A DNA stretch of 64,000 nucleotides, taken from assembly GCF_014191985.1 (NCBI RefSeq), contig NZ_JACHXI010000008.1, positions 78,477 to 142,476 on the forward strand. Reading direction: 5' to 3'. Origin of the DNA: Azomonas macrocytogenes (GTDB lineage Bacteria; Pseudomonadota; Gammaproteobacteria; Pseudomonadales; Pseudomonadaceae). The translations under genes were made by a program, and so were the position numbers. Below the pieces are notes generated by a model that worked only from the letters and a program-made list of their open reading frames with translations, was not told where the DNA came from and made no database searches. This document shows positions 10,660 through 19,821 of the stretch, piece after piece. Every line of letters begins with the position of its first letter. The stretch's first letter is position 1.

Positions 10660-11619
10660 TCAGGTATCCATATCCAGTTCCAAAGCCACGCAGGCGCCCT
10701 CCAGGCCGGGATATTTAGCCGTCACAAGCTGTACGGGAATACCTTCTACGTAAGCAGTCATCTGCCCTTTGTCGTGAAATCCCTGCAGGAAGCCACTGGT
10801 CATCAGAAAGTCGGCAAAGCGCGGCAACATACCGCCAGCCAGGTATACTCCGCCACGGGCACCCAGGGTCAATGCGCTGTCGCCAGCCACTCGTCCGAGC
10901 CAAACGCAGAATTGCCCCAATGCCCCGGCGGCACAGGTATCACCAGCCAACGCGGCCGTGGTCACATCGGCAGGGGTCTGCAAATGCGGCGTAAACCTGT
11001 CCAACTCGCAGATAGCCTGATAAAGCCGCAGCAGGCCCTTGCCGCACAGTACGCTTTCCGCTTCGACATGGCCGATATGCCGATGCAATACCTCCCAAAG
11101 TGCCGCCTCGCGAGATGAACCGATCGGCAAGGAAACATGACCGCCTTCACCGGGCAAGACGATCCAACCGCCATCAAGCTTGGGCACCAGGCTGGCAACC
11201 CCCAGACCAGTGCCCGGACCGATTACCAGTCGTGGTCGATCCAACTCCGCCTCGCCCTTGCAGACATCTATCCACTCGCCCTGCTGCAGCCGGGTCATGC
11301 CCAGTGCCATGGCAGCGAAATCGTTGATCAGCAGCAATCGTTTCAGATCCAGCTCCTGCGCGAAGGCCGATCTGCTCAAACGCCAGTGATTATTGGTGAA
11401 ATGAAATTCATCGCCCTGTACTGGACCAGCGCAAGCCAGGCATACCTTCTCCAGGTCTTCGACCAGTAGGTTCTGCTCCTGCAAATAGGCACGAACAGCC
11501 TGTACCGGCTCAGGAAAATCGGCCGTCTGCAATACCTGCACAGCTTCAAGCCCTTGGCCACGCCAAAGCGCCAGGCGAGCGTTGGTACCACCTATATCGC
11601 CCACCAGAGAAAATTTCAT
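10660..11619 (-). CDS. glk: glucokinase
   Basis: A 319-aa glucokinase of the Glk (not ROK) family that phosphorylates glucose to glucose-6-phosphate. The N-terminal phosphate-binding motif is [14 protein letters not shown], the catalytic base Asp lies in [12 protein letters not shown], and GPGTGLGVA is the second nucleotide-binding loop. The start codon overlaps the stop of edd by four bases (ATGA), so edd-glk is one translationally coupled unit. In Pseudomonas the same pair is followed by gltR/gtrS; here it is followed by pgl. Confidence 0.95.
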   Translation of the reverse strand: MKFSLVGDIGGTNARLALWRGQGLEAVQVLQTADFPEPVQAVRAYLQEQNLLVEDLEKVCLACAGPVQGDEFHFTNNHWRLSRSAFAQELDLKRLLLINDFAAMALGMTRLQQGEWIDVCKGEAELDRPRLVIGPGTGLGVASLVPKLDGGWIVLPGEGGHVSLPIGSSREAALWEVLHRHIGHVEAESVLCGKGLLRLYQAICELDRFTPHLQTPADVTTAALAGDTCAAGALGQFCVWLGRVAGDSALTLGARGGVYLAGGMLPRFADFLMTSGFLQGFHDKGQMTAYVEGIPVQLVTAKYPGLEGACVALELDMDT

Positions 11620-13445
11620 CGCAAACTCTCCAGAGACTCGGTGAAGGCACTGGCACCCTGCTCTGCCGTGCTGAATGCGGCACGCATGAAGGCGAACAAT
11701 TCGCGCCCGCAGCCGATACCGGTTCCGGCAGGCTGCACGATGGCTTCGCGGCGATCCAGTTCGGCCTGATCGACTTGCAGGATCAGTTCCCCCGTCTGGC
11801 CATCGACCCGGATGATGTCGCCATCACGAACCTTGGCGATCGGTCCCGCATCGACTGCCTCGGGACAAACATGGATGGCCGCCAGCACCTTGCCCGAAGC
11901 GCCAGACATACGCCCGTCGGTCACCAAGGCAACCTTGTAACCCCGATCCTGCAACACGCCGAGAAAAGGCGTCAATTTATGCAATTCCGGCATGCCGTTA
12001 GCCTTCGGTCCTTGGAAACGCACCACGGCGACAAAATCCCTCTCCAGCTTGCCTGCCTTGAAAGCATCGGCCAGTTCGACCTGGTCATGAAAGACCATCG
12101 CTGGCGCCTCAACAACCTGGTATTCGGGAGCCACGGCGGAAACCTTGGCCACGCTGCGGCCCATATTGCCATGCAGCACTCGCAAGCCACCTTCCGGCGA
12201 AAAAGGCCGCTCGGCAGGACGCAGAATGCTTTCGTCCAGGCTGTCGGTCGAAATTTCGCGCCAGGCCAGTTGGCCACCTTCCAGAAAGGGTTCTTGGTAA
12301 TAGCGATGCAGCCCATGCCCGACTACGGTATTCACATCTTCATGCAGCAAACCGGCACCCAGCAGGGTCCGAATCATGAACGGTACGCCACCAGCGGCAT
12401 GGAAGTGGTTCACGTCGGCCTGACCATTGGGGTAGACCTTGGCCAGCGAGGGCACTACTTCAGAGAGATCGGCCATGTCCTGCCAGGTCAGCAGGATACC
12501 CGCAGCCCGGGCGAAAGCAGGAATATGCAGGGTATGGTTGGTCGATCCTCCGGTTGCATGCAGGGCCACCACGGAGTTGACGATAGCCTTCTCATCGACG
12601 ATCCGGCACAACGGCATGTATTCACCACCGTGGTGCGTCAGGCGAGTCACCTGGCGGGCCGCCGCGCGGGTCAGTTCGTCACGCAGCGGCGTGTAGGGAT
12701 TGACGAAAGACGAGCCTGGTAGATGCAGCCCCATGATTTCCATCACGACCTGATTGGTATTGGCAGTGCCATAGAAAGTGCAGGTACCGGGACCGTGATA
12801 GGACTTCATCTCCGATTCCAGCAATTCGTCGCGGCTGACCTTGCCTTCGGCATACAGCTGGCGAACCTTGGCTTTCTCCTTGTTGGAAATGCCCGACTCC
12901 ATCGGCCCACCGGGAACGAAGACCGTCGGTAGATGGCCAAAGCGCAGCGCACCGATCATCAACCCCGGCACGATCTTGTCGCAGATCCCCAGATAGAGCG
13001 CCGCATCGAACATATTGTGCGACAAGGCAACAGCCGTACTCATGGCAATGACTTCGCGGCTGGCCAGACTCATTTCCATACCGGGCTCGCCCTGGGTGAC
13101 CCCATCGCACATGGCCGGGACACCACCGGCGAATTGGCCGACCGAGCCAATTTCACGTAGCGCACTCTTGATCATTTCAGGGAAATGCTCGTAGGGCTGG
13201 TGCGCGGAAAGCATATCGTTATAGGCGGAAATGATTCCTACATTGATCTCGTTCATCAAACGCAGGCGCTGCTTGTCCTCGCCAACCGTGCAACCAGCAA
13301 CACCATGGGCAAAGTTGGCACATTGCAGCCGGCCGCGCTGGGGGCCGTCGCTGGCAGCCTGATCCATTATTGCCAGATAGCGCGATCGAGTTGCACGGCT
13401 ACGTTCGATCAACCGTTCGGTGACTTCCTGAACTCGCGGATGCAT
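11616..13445 (-). CDS. edd: 6-phosphogluconate dehydratase
   Basis: Edd (609 aa, full length) dehydrates 6-phosphogluconate to 2-keto-3-deoxy-6-phosphogluconate, the first committed Entner-Doudoroff step. It belongs to the IlvD/Edd family of Fe-S dehydratases: [15 protein letters not shown] and the [13 protein letters not shown] block supply cluster cysteines, and [13 protein letters not shown] is the conserved C-terminal motif. GGAGTAAACAC precedes the ATG. The eda aldolase that normally completes the pathway is not in this window. A near-palindrome lies about 30-45 bp upstream of the start codon and may be an operator. Confidence 0.96.
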   Translation of the reverse strand: MHPRVQEVTERLIERSRATRSRYLAIMDQAASDGPQRGRLQCANFAHGVAGCTVGEDKQRLRLMNEINVGIISAYNDMLSAHQPYEHFPEMIKSALREIGSVGQFAGGVPAMCDGVTQGEPGMEMSLASREVIAMSTAVALSHNMFDAALYLGICDKIVPGLMIGALRFGHLPTVFVPGGPMESGISNKEKAKVRQLYAEGKVSRDELLESEMKSYHGPGTCTFYGTANTNQVVMEIMGLHLPGSSFVNPYTPLRDELTRAAARQVTRLTHHGGEYMPLCRIVDEKAIVNSVVALHATGGSTNHTLHIPAFARAAGILLTWQDMADLSEVVPSLAKVYPNGQADVNHFHAAGGVPFMIRTLLGAGLLHEDVNTVVGHGLHRYYQEPFLEGGQLAWREISTDSLDESILRPAERPFSPEGGLRVLHGNMGRSVAKVSAVAPEYQVVEAPAMVFHDQVELADAFKAGKLERDFVAVVRFQGPKANGMPELHKLTPFLGVLQDRGYKVALVTDGRMSGASGKVLAAIHVCPEAVDAGPIAKVRDGDIIRVDGQTGELILQVDQAELDRREAIVQPAGTGIGCGRELFAFMRAAFSTAEQGASAFTESLESLR

Positions 13446-13473
13446 GTGTTTACTCCTGCTGCTTGATCAGTAT

Positions 13474-13491
13474 GGGAATAACCATAATCCC
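13474..13491. promoter_or_regulatory. near-palindrome upstream of edd
   Basis: GGGAATAACCATAATCCC reads almost the same on both strands (arms GGGA-TA with one mismatch each) and lies about 30-45 bp before the edd start, where an operator would overlap the promoter. It does not match the TTGT-N7/8-ACAA HexR site of pseudomonads. Confidence 0.3.
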
Positions 13492-13619
13492 AATTGACAG
13501 CAAAGATGACCCGACGCTCGAAAAAATCGGCAAAAGACAGGGCAATCGACCACAGCCACACGCTAGAAATACCGCTGTTCTGCCTACGCAGGCGAAGTGG
13601 AAACCTCGACCAGATGGAT

Positions 13620-15002
13620 TCAGACAGTTGCACTATCGTCCCGAGCGGTGGAAGGCAACGTCAGCGTTACCAGAAAACCACCTTCGGGGTGATTGCCGAA
13701 AACCAGCGTACCACCATGGCGCTCTACAGCTCGCTTGGCAATCGCCAGGCCCAGGCCATGCCCCGATGCGGTCTGCTTCGGGGCTCGGAAAAAGGGTGTG
13801 CCCAGTTGCAGCAGATCCTCCGCTGCCACACCCGGCCCATGATCGCGGATAGTTATCACGAGCTGTTCCTGCCCAGAAATGGCCCGTACTTCGATCGGCT
13901 TCCCGACAGGATTGAAACGCAGCGCATTGTTCAACAGATTCTCCAGCGCACGCTCAAGCATATTCGGCCAACCACATAACACCAGGCCCGGTTCGATATG
14001 AATATCGATATCCTGCTCCGGCGCTCGCAAGCTGGCATTGGCCTTGAGTTGGTTGAGCATTTCCGGCAGATCGATGACCAGCGCCGCCCCTGGGTCAGCA
14101 TCCAGGCGCGCCAGAGCAAGAATTTCGCCGATCAGCGCTTCGAGACGATCACAGTCCTTCTCCAGGCGCGGCCAGATAGCCTTGCCTTCCTCAGGTGTAG
14201 CCCGTTCGGCCAGTGCCAGAGCGATGCGCAGACGTGCCAGCGGGGAACGCAACTCGTGGGAGACATCGCGCAACAGTTGCCGCTGACTATCGATGAGGCT
14301 CTGCAAACGCGCCCCCATGCGGTTGAAATCACTCGCCAGAACGCCCAATTCATCGCGGCGGCGAGACAATTGCGCCAGCGAATTCTGCTGGTAGGCCGTC
14401 TGCCCCAGATCATGCACGGCACTACGCAGGCGGTTCAACGGACGCGTGATGGAAAGAGTCAACAGCAAGCTGAAACCAGTCAGTACGATTAATGCGATAG
14501 CCACAGCACTGATCGGCCAGAACAGACTGCCACGCTGCCAGGCAAACAACTCACCATGAGGGATGCGATAGATGAAAAGATAGTTTTCACCAGTCTTGGA
14601 GCTAGAGTACTCCTCCGTCAAACGCCGCCAGGGCAGACGACGGGAATTCCCCGATTCACGCTGCTCATAGGCTTCGGCTCGAGGGGGAAAGGTTCCCCGC
14701 ACCACCGGATGACCGTTTTCGCCAAGCACCTGGACATCAATGTGATGGCGCCGCTTCAGTCTCTCTAACAGCTCTTGCGAGTCGTACTGACCGCGAGCTT
14801 CGTAAACATTCGTCCATTTCTCGGCAAGATTCCGTACCCCGGGATGCCGGCTGAGAATCCAGGAATCCTGCTGCAAGGCATAACCCACCAGGGTTGCCAG
14901 GCCGGCAACCAGGGCGATGGCCAGCCAGAAGGTCGCCAGTATTCGCCAGAACAGTGAACGTAGAACCGTTCTCCAACTGCGAGGTTCTGTACGAAAAATC
15001 AT
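13620..15002 (-). CDS. cpxS: CpxA/CpxS-type sensor histidine kinase
   Basis: A 460-aa membrane histidine kinase. From MIFRTEPRSW it has a first membrane helix (about residues 19-38), a periplasmic sensor of roughly 125 residues, and a second helix (SAVAIALIVLTGFSLLL). A HAMP segment follows, then the DHp H-box RDVSHELRSPLARLRIAL with the phospho-accepting His, and a HATPase domain with N-box (ALENLLNNALRFN), DHGPGV and GHGLGLAIA. The gene is the third of a same-strand set cpxR / Spy-like / kinase, the order seen in Pseudomonas. The start is less certain than the function: a reading 45 codons longer exists and neither start has a strong Shine-Dalgarno. Confidence 0.87.
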   Translation of the reverse strand: MIFRTEPRSWRTVLRSLFWRILATFWLAIALVAGLATLVGYALQQDSWILSRHPGVRNLAEKWTNVYEARGQYDSQELLERLKRRHHIDVQVLGENGHPVVRGTFPPRAEAYEQRESGNSRRLPWRRLTEEYSSSKTGENYLFIYRIPHGELFAWQRGSLFWPISAVAIALIVLTGFSLLLTLSITRPLNRLRSAVHDLGQTAYQQNSLAQLSRRRDELGVLASDFNRMGARLQSLIDSQRQLLRDVSHELRSPLARLRIALALAERATPEEGKAIWPRLEKDCDRLEALIGEILALARLDADPGAALVIDLPEMLNQLKANASLRAPEQDIDIHIEPGLVLCGWPNMLERALENLLNNALRFNPVGKPIEVRAISGQEQLVITIRDHGPGVAAEDLLQLGTPFFRAPKQTASGHGLGLAIAKRAVERHGGTLVFGNHPEGGFLVTLTLPSTARDDSATV

Positions 15003-15184
15003 GGGTCGGCCAGTTAAAGTAAAAGTAGGGAACAAGGCAGAACCGGACGGGAACAATCTCCCATTCGGGAAATGTGTCCAAGCCACTCGCTTTGCCAGTG
15101 AATGACTACAGCCAGACTTGCAGATCGCCAGGATCATTCGATCGAGCCCAAGCTTAGCAAGTCGTCAAGAAATTACTGTACCCA

Positions 15185-15233
15185 GGGTCTGTTGACGTTT
15201 CGGCGTGAACCGCCTTGCTGCATCAACAGGCCC
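15185..15233. repeat. inverted repeat between cpxS and the Spy-like gene
   Basis: GGGTCTGTTGA pairs with TCAACAGGCCC (11 bp, one G-T wobble) around a 27-nt GC-rich loop. It shares TGTTGACG and AACAGGCCC with the hairpin before the TonB receptor. There is no T-run. It may be a small dispersed element or a transcript-stabilising hairpin between the Spy-like and kinase genes. Confidence 0.6.
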
Positions 15234-15353
15234 AAGACCTATAACCTTGAAATCAGCCTTAAAACGCTTACTTAGCACGAGCACGCGTAGATTGCGCTTT
15301 TTGGCTGATTTCGCCTCGCCAGGTTCTCACTTGCCAGCATTTTCAGCCGCCGA

Positions 15354-15794
15354 TCAGTGCTTCTGGTCGCGCTCGGCTTTCCATTTGAGAAATTCAGCGT
15401 ACTCCTGGCGCTTGGCTTCTATTTTCTTCTGTTTTTCATCGAACTCTTTCTGCTGTTCAGGGGTGAGCAAGTTACGGATGGAGGCGCGGGTTTTATCACG
15501 ACTTTCATCCATTTCCTTTTTCATCGCGGCCTTTTCGGCTTCCGGTAATTTGTCCAGATAGCGCTTAGTGATCTCATGACGGGATTTCATCTCCTCGCCC
15601 ACCAGCTTGCGTATATCGCGAGACTGTTCTTTGCTGAGATCGAGATCCTCCAATATCGGTATACCACCGTGACCAGGACGACCAGCGTGGCTTTCAGGAC
15701 CACTATGGCTGTCAGGACCACCATGGCCACCGGCCATGACCATGGCCGGCAGGGCTGTAGCGAGAATCAGGGCAGCAAGAGTTTTGCGATTCAT
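15354..15794 (-). CDS. Spy/CpxP-family periplasmic LTxxQ protein
   Basis: A 146-aa exported protein: signal peptide with likely cleavage after MVMA, a His/Gly-rich segment (about residues 23-45, possibly metal-binding), then a helical domain with two LTxxQ-type motifs, LSKEQSRDI and LTPEQQKEF. CpxP and Spy proteins are periplasmic chaperones or adaptors that damp the Cpx envelope stress response. Here the gene sits between cpxR and its kinase gene, and a GTAAA-N6-GTAAA CpxR-type box lies about 80-95 bp upstream, so induction by CpxR is likely. AGAGGAAAG precedes the ATG. Whether it inhibits the kinase or acts only as a chaperone cannot be told from sequence. Confidence 0.85.
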   Translation of the reverse strand: MNRKTLAALILATALPAMVMAGGHGGPDSHSGPESHAGRPGHGGIPILEDLDLSKEQSRDIRKLVGEEMKSRHEITKRYLDKLPEAEKAAMKKEMDESRDKTRASIRNLLTPEQQKEFDEKQKKIEAKRQEYAEFLKWKAERDQKH

Positions 15795-15874
15795 GGTCTT
15801 TCCTCTTTGTTGATCGGTCGGTGACCGGATGACTCCAGTCTAGGTATTGCAAGGTCAACAGCCGTCAGCGCCAC

Positions 15875-15890
15875 GTAAAGGAACGGTAAA
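15875..15890. promoter_or_regulatory. CpxR box (GTAAA-N6-GTAAA)
   Basis: Two perfect GTAAA repeats separated by six bases, within the 4-8 base spacing accepted for CpxR. It lies 81-96 bp upstream of the Spy/CpxP-like start codon, between that gene and cpxR. This supports autoregulated expression of the module. Confidence 0.6.
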
Positions 15891-15965
15891 GCAGAAGCGG
15901 CACAGAGCAGCCCTGTAAAGACCGGAGAAACCGCGGGGCCAGCCAAACCCTGTGCCGAACCGGGA

Positions 15966-16646
15966 TCAGAGCCCCTGATAGAGATAACCGCGCCCGCGCA
16001 GCGCCACTATGCGTGGACGACCATCTGCGTGCGGGCCGAGCTTGCGCCGCAAATTGCTGACATGCATATCCAGGCTGCGATCGTACAGAGTGAGTTTGCG
16101 GCCGAGAGCGAATTGTGCGAGCGCCTGCTTGTCCACTGGCTCGCCCTGCCGTTCCAGCAACGCTTCCAGGATACGACCCTCACTCACAGTGAGACTTACC
16201 TCATGCTGGTCGATAGTGGCAACGCCACGCGCCGAGCTATAGCTGAGATCGCCCAGCTCCAGGTGATTGACTGCCACTGGCGACTGACTGCGCCGCAACA
16301 CGGCCCGCAGGCGAGCAGTCAACTCACGAGGATCGCAGGGCTTGGCCAAATAGTCGTCGGCTCCCAGCTCCAGGCCAAGGATGCGATCCAGGGGCTCGCC
16401 ACGGGCCGACAGCATCAGCACAGGGAGCTCCGGGTGCTCATTACGTAACTGCTTGAGCAATTCCAGACCACTGCCGTCCGGCAGCATGACATCCAGGATG
16501 ACCGCATCGAAATTGGCTTCGACCAGCAAGGAACGGGCACTCTGACCATCATGGCAAGCCACGACAGCGAAGCCCTCCTGAGAAAGCCAGCTAACCAGCA
16601 GTTCGCACAATTCCTGGTCATCATCAATCAGCAACAACTCGCTCAT
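15966..16646 (-). CDS. cpxR: CpxR-type response regulator (OmpR/PhoB family)
   Basis: A 226-aa two-component regulator. The receiver domain (residues 1-115) has the acidic pocket in LLIDDDQEL, the phospho-acceptor Asp in AVILDVMLPDGSG and the conserved Lys in YLAKPCDPREL. The C-terminal winged helix ends SNLRRKLGPHADGRPRIVALRGRGYLY, as in OmpR/PhoB proteins. The start MSELLLIDDD is fixed by alignment of the receiver strand; a reading 25 codons longer has no support. It is first in the set cpxR, Spy-like gene, kinase gene. An intergenic CpxR-type box supports the Cpx assignment. Confidence 0.9.
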   Translation of the reverse strand: MSELLLIDDDQELCELLVSWLSQEGFAVVACHDGQSARSLLVEANFDAVILDVMLPDGSGLELLKQLRNEHPELPVLMLSARGEPLDRILGLELGADDYLAKPCDPRELTARLRAVLRRSQSPVAVNHLELGDLSYSSARGVATIDQHEVSLTVSEGRILEALLERQGEPVDKQALAQFALGRKLTLYDRSLDMHVSNLRRKLGPHADGRPRIVALRGRGYLYQGL

Positions 16647-16773
16647 GCCGATACCATCGCTCCCATTATTTGAGGCGATGACCATGCGTGCCCTGCATTG
16701 GCTGGTGCAGTCGGGTACCAAAACATCTGCAGGTTTTCCTTATCGAGGCATCTACAATCGAGCAGTCTTTTGC

Positions 16774-17073
16774 TCAAGGAAGTACACGCTTGAATGGTTT
16801 GACCAATAGAGAGGCATAGACACCTGCAGCCTGATACGGATCGGCGGCGGCCCATTGCTCGGCTGCCTGCAGTGAATCAAATTCAGCCACAACCAGACTG
16901 CCACTGAAGCCGGCGTCTCCAGGATCGTTGCTATCCACCGCCGGATGCGGCCCGGCGAGCACGAGCCGACCTTCGTCCTTGAGACGCACCAGACGAGCCA
17001 GATGGTCCGGACGAGCCGCCATACGCTTTTCCAGTGAATGGGGGATATCGGTGGAGATGATGGCGTAGAGCAT
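16774..17073 (-). CDS. YciI-family protein
   Basis: A 99-aa YciI-like protein, a small ferredoxin-fold family with a conserved His/Asp pair. It starts [13 protein letters not shown] and shows the expected segments: a central [12 protein letters not shown] loop, [23 protein letters not shown], and a final [24 protein letters not shown] lies eight bases before the ATG. The family's enzymatic role is unsettled. It is divergent from the PHP gene and transcribed toward cpxR. Confidence 0.9.
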   Translation of the reverse strand: MLYAIISTDIPHSLEKRMAARPDHLARLVRLKDEGRLVLAGPHPAVDSNDPGDAGFSGSLVVAEFDSLQAAEQWAAADPYQAAGVYASLLVKPFKRVLP

Positions 17074-17433
17074 GGAGGGTTTCCTTTGGAAATTAGCGAA
17101 AGGCGCATCCTGCTGGATGGCGCGACCGGGCAATTACAGGCCACGATGGAACCAGAAGTGTGCCAAAGGAGCCAGAATTAAAATGCGTTATTGAGGATTC
17201 GGCCACTCTCGATATTTCATCGGTTTGCCAGACCAGGATTGCCGACCGAGGTTAAATTCCAACGCATTGGGTTGGACAAGGCCATCTGGCGTAACCTGGC
17301 AACACACTTTGATGAGATCGACCGATAAACGGCGCAGCGGCAAGAGGCATAATACCAAACCCGCCTAGCGATAAATGGCAGGGATTTCGTGCCCATCAAA
17401 AATCAGCTCGTATCCATTTGGCGGAGGAAAAGC
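17074..17433. other. 360-bp divergent intergenic region
   Basis: It separates the divergent YciI-like and PHP genes and should contain both promoters. I see no recognisable operator, RNA gene or credible small frame. Confidence 0.55.
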
Positions 17434-18312
17434 ATGACAGTCGACCTGCACTGCCACAGTACTGCATCAGACGGCACACTGACACCCAGCGCCCTGGTGG
17501 AACGCGCCCATAGTCGTGGTATACGAACCCTGGCCCTGACCGACCACGACACGCTGGAAGGCCTCGATGAAGCCCGTACAGCGGCGCAGGCCATGGATAT
17601 GCAACTGATCAACGGTGTCGAGCTTTCCTGCTGTTGGTCCGGCGTAACCATTCATGTGCTGGGCTATGACTTTTCCAGTGATATCCCGGTACTGCATCAG
17701 GCCATGGACGAATTACGCCATGGACGCTGGCAGCGAGCACAGGCCATCGCCGAGCGCCTTGCCGACAAAGGTATGCCGGGAGCGCTCGAAGGTGCTAGAG
17801 CCATTCAGCATGAACTGGGCGATAGCGAAAACGCCCCGGCACGACCGCATTTCGCTGAATTCCTGGTACGTACCGGGCATGTGCGCGACCGTACCGAAGC
17901 GTTCCGCAAGTGGCTGGGGGCCGGCAAATTGGGCGATATCAAGCAGCATTGGCCGACCCTGGAACAGACAGTCGCCACCCTACGCACTGCCGGAGCCTGG
18001 ATCAGCCTGGCGCATCCTTGGCAGTACGAACTCACCAACAGCAAGCGCCGCCGCCTGGTCCTCGCATTTGCGCAAGCCGGCGGGCATGCCCTGGAAGTGG
18101 CCAATGGCATGCAACCACTGCAACAGGTAGGCGCGCTGTCGAAGCTGATTCGCGAATTCGGCCTGATGGCCAGCGCTGGCAGTGATTTCCATACGCCGAG
18201 CCTCTGGTCTGAGCTTGGTGTTTACCGTCCGTTACCGGATGACTTGCCAGCACTTTGTCGACGGTTCCGTCTTGATCGCTGTCGTCTCCTTTCCGAGCAG
18301 GGGGCTGCATGA
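17434..18312 (+). CDS. PHP-domain phosphoesterase, RNase AM/YciV family
   Basis: A 292-aa PHP-family metal phosphoesterase. The trinuclear site signatures are present: DLHCHSTASDG at the N-terminus, LTDHDTLEG, GVELSC, LAHPW near residue 188 and GSDFHTP near 248. E. coli YciV (RNase AM) is the nearest described relative: a 5'-3' exonuclease and 3',5'-bisphosphonucleotide phosphatase that trims rRNA 5' ends. The ATG is chosen for the strong GGAGGAAA seven bases upstream; the frame extends 15 codons further without such support. The last four bases overlap the next start codon (ATGA), coupling it to the YciO-like gene. Confidence 0.88.
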   Translation: MTVDLHCHSTASDGTLTPSALVERAHSRGIRTLALTDHDTLEGLDEARTAAQAMDMQLINGVELSCCWSGVTIHVLGYDFSSDIPVLHQAMDELRHGRWQRAQAIAERLADKGMPGALEGARAIQHELGDSENAPARPHFAEFLVRTGHVRDRTEAFRKWLGAGKLGDIKQHWPTLEQTVATLRTAGAWISLAHPWQYELTNSKRRRLVLAFAQAGGHALEVANGMQPLQQVGALSKLIREFGLMASAGSDFHTPSLWSELGVYRPLPDDLPALCRRFRLDRCRLLSEQGAA

Positions 18313-18938
18313 GCCTATTTCTCCAGATTCACCCGGACAATCCTCAGCCGCGCCTGATCAAACAGGCCGTAGACGTCCTGCGAGCCGGCGGGATAGCTAT
18401 CTACCCCACCGATTCGTCCTACGCCCTGGGCTGCACAATGGGCAACAAAACGGGGCTTGAGCGTATCCGCCGGATTCGCCAGCTGGACGACAAGCATAAT
18501 TTCACCCTGATCTGCCGTGATCTCTCCCAGCTTGGGATGTTTGCCAAGGTCGATACAGCGGATTTCCGGCTGCTCAAGACTCATCTGCCAGGCCCCTACA
18601 CCTTCATTCTCGATGCAACCCGCGAAGTACCACGCATGCTGCTGCACCCCAAGCGGCGGACCATTGGCTTACGCATGCCAGCCCAGCCGATCGCCCAGGC
18701 ATTGCTGGCCGAACTGGATGAACCGATACTCAGCGTGAGCCTGATCCTGCCTGGGGAAACCTTGCCAATGAGCGATCCCTACGAAATGCGCGATATCCTT
18801 GAGAGTCAGGTCGATTTGATCGTCGATGGCGGTTATGGTGGGCTGGAGCCCTCCACGGTTATCAGCCTGGTGGACGAAGAGCCGGAAGTGATTCGCGTCG
18901 GTTGCGGCGATCCGGAGCCCTTCATGGAAAAGGCGTAG
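18309..18938 (+). CDS. YciO-like Sua5/YrdC-family protein
   Basis: A 209-aa Sua5/YciO/YrdC domain protein. YrdC proteins make threonylcarbamoyl-AMP for tRNA t6A; YciO paralogues share the fold but their role is less clear. Visible: GGIAIYPTDSSYALGC, the RRIRQLDDKHNFTLIC basic segment, LPGPYTFILDAT, and the KRRTIGLRMP loop. The last 40 residues (VDLIVDGGYGGLEPSTVISL) are typical YciO. Its start overlaps the PHP gene, and the pairing of yciV and yciO is common in gammaproteobacteria. I keep it as YciO rather than TsaC. Confidence 0.88.
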   Translation: MSLFLQIHPDNPQPRLIKQAVDVLRAGGIAIYPTDSSYALGCTMGNKTGLERIRRIRQLDDKHNFTLICRDLSQLGMFAKVDTADFRLLKTHLPGPYTFILDATREVPRMLLHPKRRTIGLRMPAQPIAQALLAELDEPILSVSLILPGETLPMSDPYEMRDILESQVDLIVDGGYGGLEPSTVISLVDEEPEVIRVGCGDPEPFMEKA

Positions 18939-19014
18939 GTCCCTACCTAAGAAAAACCGCCACTCCCTACAATTACGCCATGATCCCTAGTTGTCCGCAG
19001 GAAGCTCCCTATTC

Positions 19015-19821
19015 ATGTCATGTTCAGAGATCGAAGCCAACCCTGCAGAAGAACCACGGGCCAAAGTCTATGGCGAAGCTTTCGACCGGCTGCCACAAGA
19101 CCTTTATATTCCACCCGATGCATTGGAAGTGTTTCTCGAGGTATTCGAAGGCCCGTTGGACCTTCTGCTCTATCTCATCCGCAAACAGAACATCGACATT
19201 TTCGATATTCCGGTAGCCGACATCACCCGCCAATACATGGGCTACGTCGAAATAATGAAGACCGTGCGTCTTGAGCTGGCTGCCGAATATCTGGTGATGG
19301 CCGCCATGCTGGCCGAGATCAAGTCGCGCATGCTGCTGCCACGCCCGCCAGCAATACAGGAAGAGGAAGACGATCCCCGCGCCGAGCTGGTTCGCCGTCT
19401 GCAGGAATACGAGCGCTTCAAGACGGCGGCGGCGGATCTGGATGCACTGCCCAGAATCGGCCGGGAACTGCACGTTCCACAACTGGAAGCGCCTGCCGCC
19501 AAAGCCCGCAAGCTGCTCCCCGATGTCTGTCTCGAAGAATTGCTGATGTCCATGGCCGAAGTGTTACGCAGGGCCGAACTGTTCGAGAGTCACCAGATCG
19601 AGCGCGAAATGCTCTCTACCCGAGAACGCATGAGCGAAGTGCTGGAGCGGCTTCGAGACGGACTGTTCGTCCCTTTCGTTGCTCTGTTCCGGATCGAGGA
19701 AGGCCGCCTGGGGATAGTGGTTACCTTTATGGCAGTGCTCGAACTGGTCAAGGAATCCCTGGTGGAACTGGTACAGAACGAGCCCTTCGCCCCCATTCAT
19801 GTCCGCGCACGAATCGAATAA
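19015..19821 (+). CDS. scpA: segregation and condensation protein A
   Basis: ScpA (268 aa) is the kleisin of the SMC-ScpAB condensin, bridging SMC heads during chromosome segregation. The N-terminal block EVFEGPLDLLLYLIRKQNIDI (about residues 42-62) is diagnostic, as is EYLVMAAMLAEIKSRMLLPRP. The start is the ATG of MSCSEIEAN; a TTG eight codons earlier is possible and AGGA lies about 12 bases before the ATG. The stop TAA is immediately followed by the scpB ATG. Confidence 0.93.
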   Translation: MSCSEIEANPAEEPRAKVYGEAFDRLPQDLYIPPDALEVFLEVFEGPLDLLLYLIRKQNIDIFDIPVADITRQYMGYVEIMKTVRLELAAEYLVMAAMLAEIKSRMLLPRPPAIQEEEDDPRAELVRRLQEYERFKTAAADLDALPRIGRELHVPQLEAPAAKARKLLPDVCLEELLMSMAEVLRRAELFESHQIEREMLSTRERMSEVLERLRDGLFVPFVALFRIEEGRLGIVVTFMAVLELVKESLVELVQNEPFAPIHVRARIE

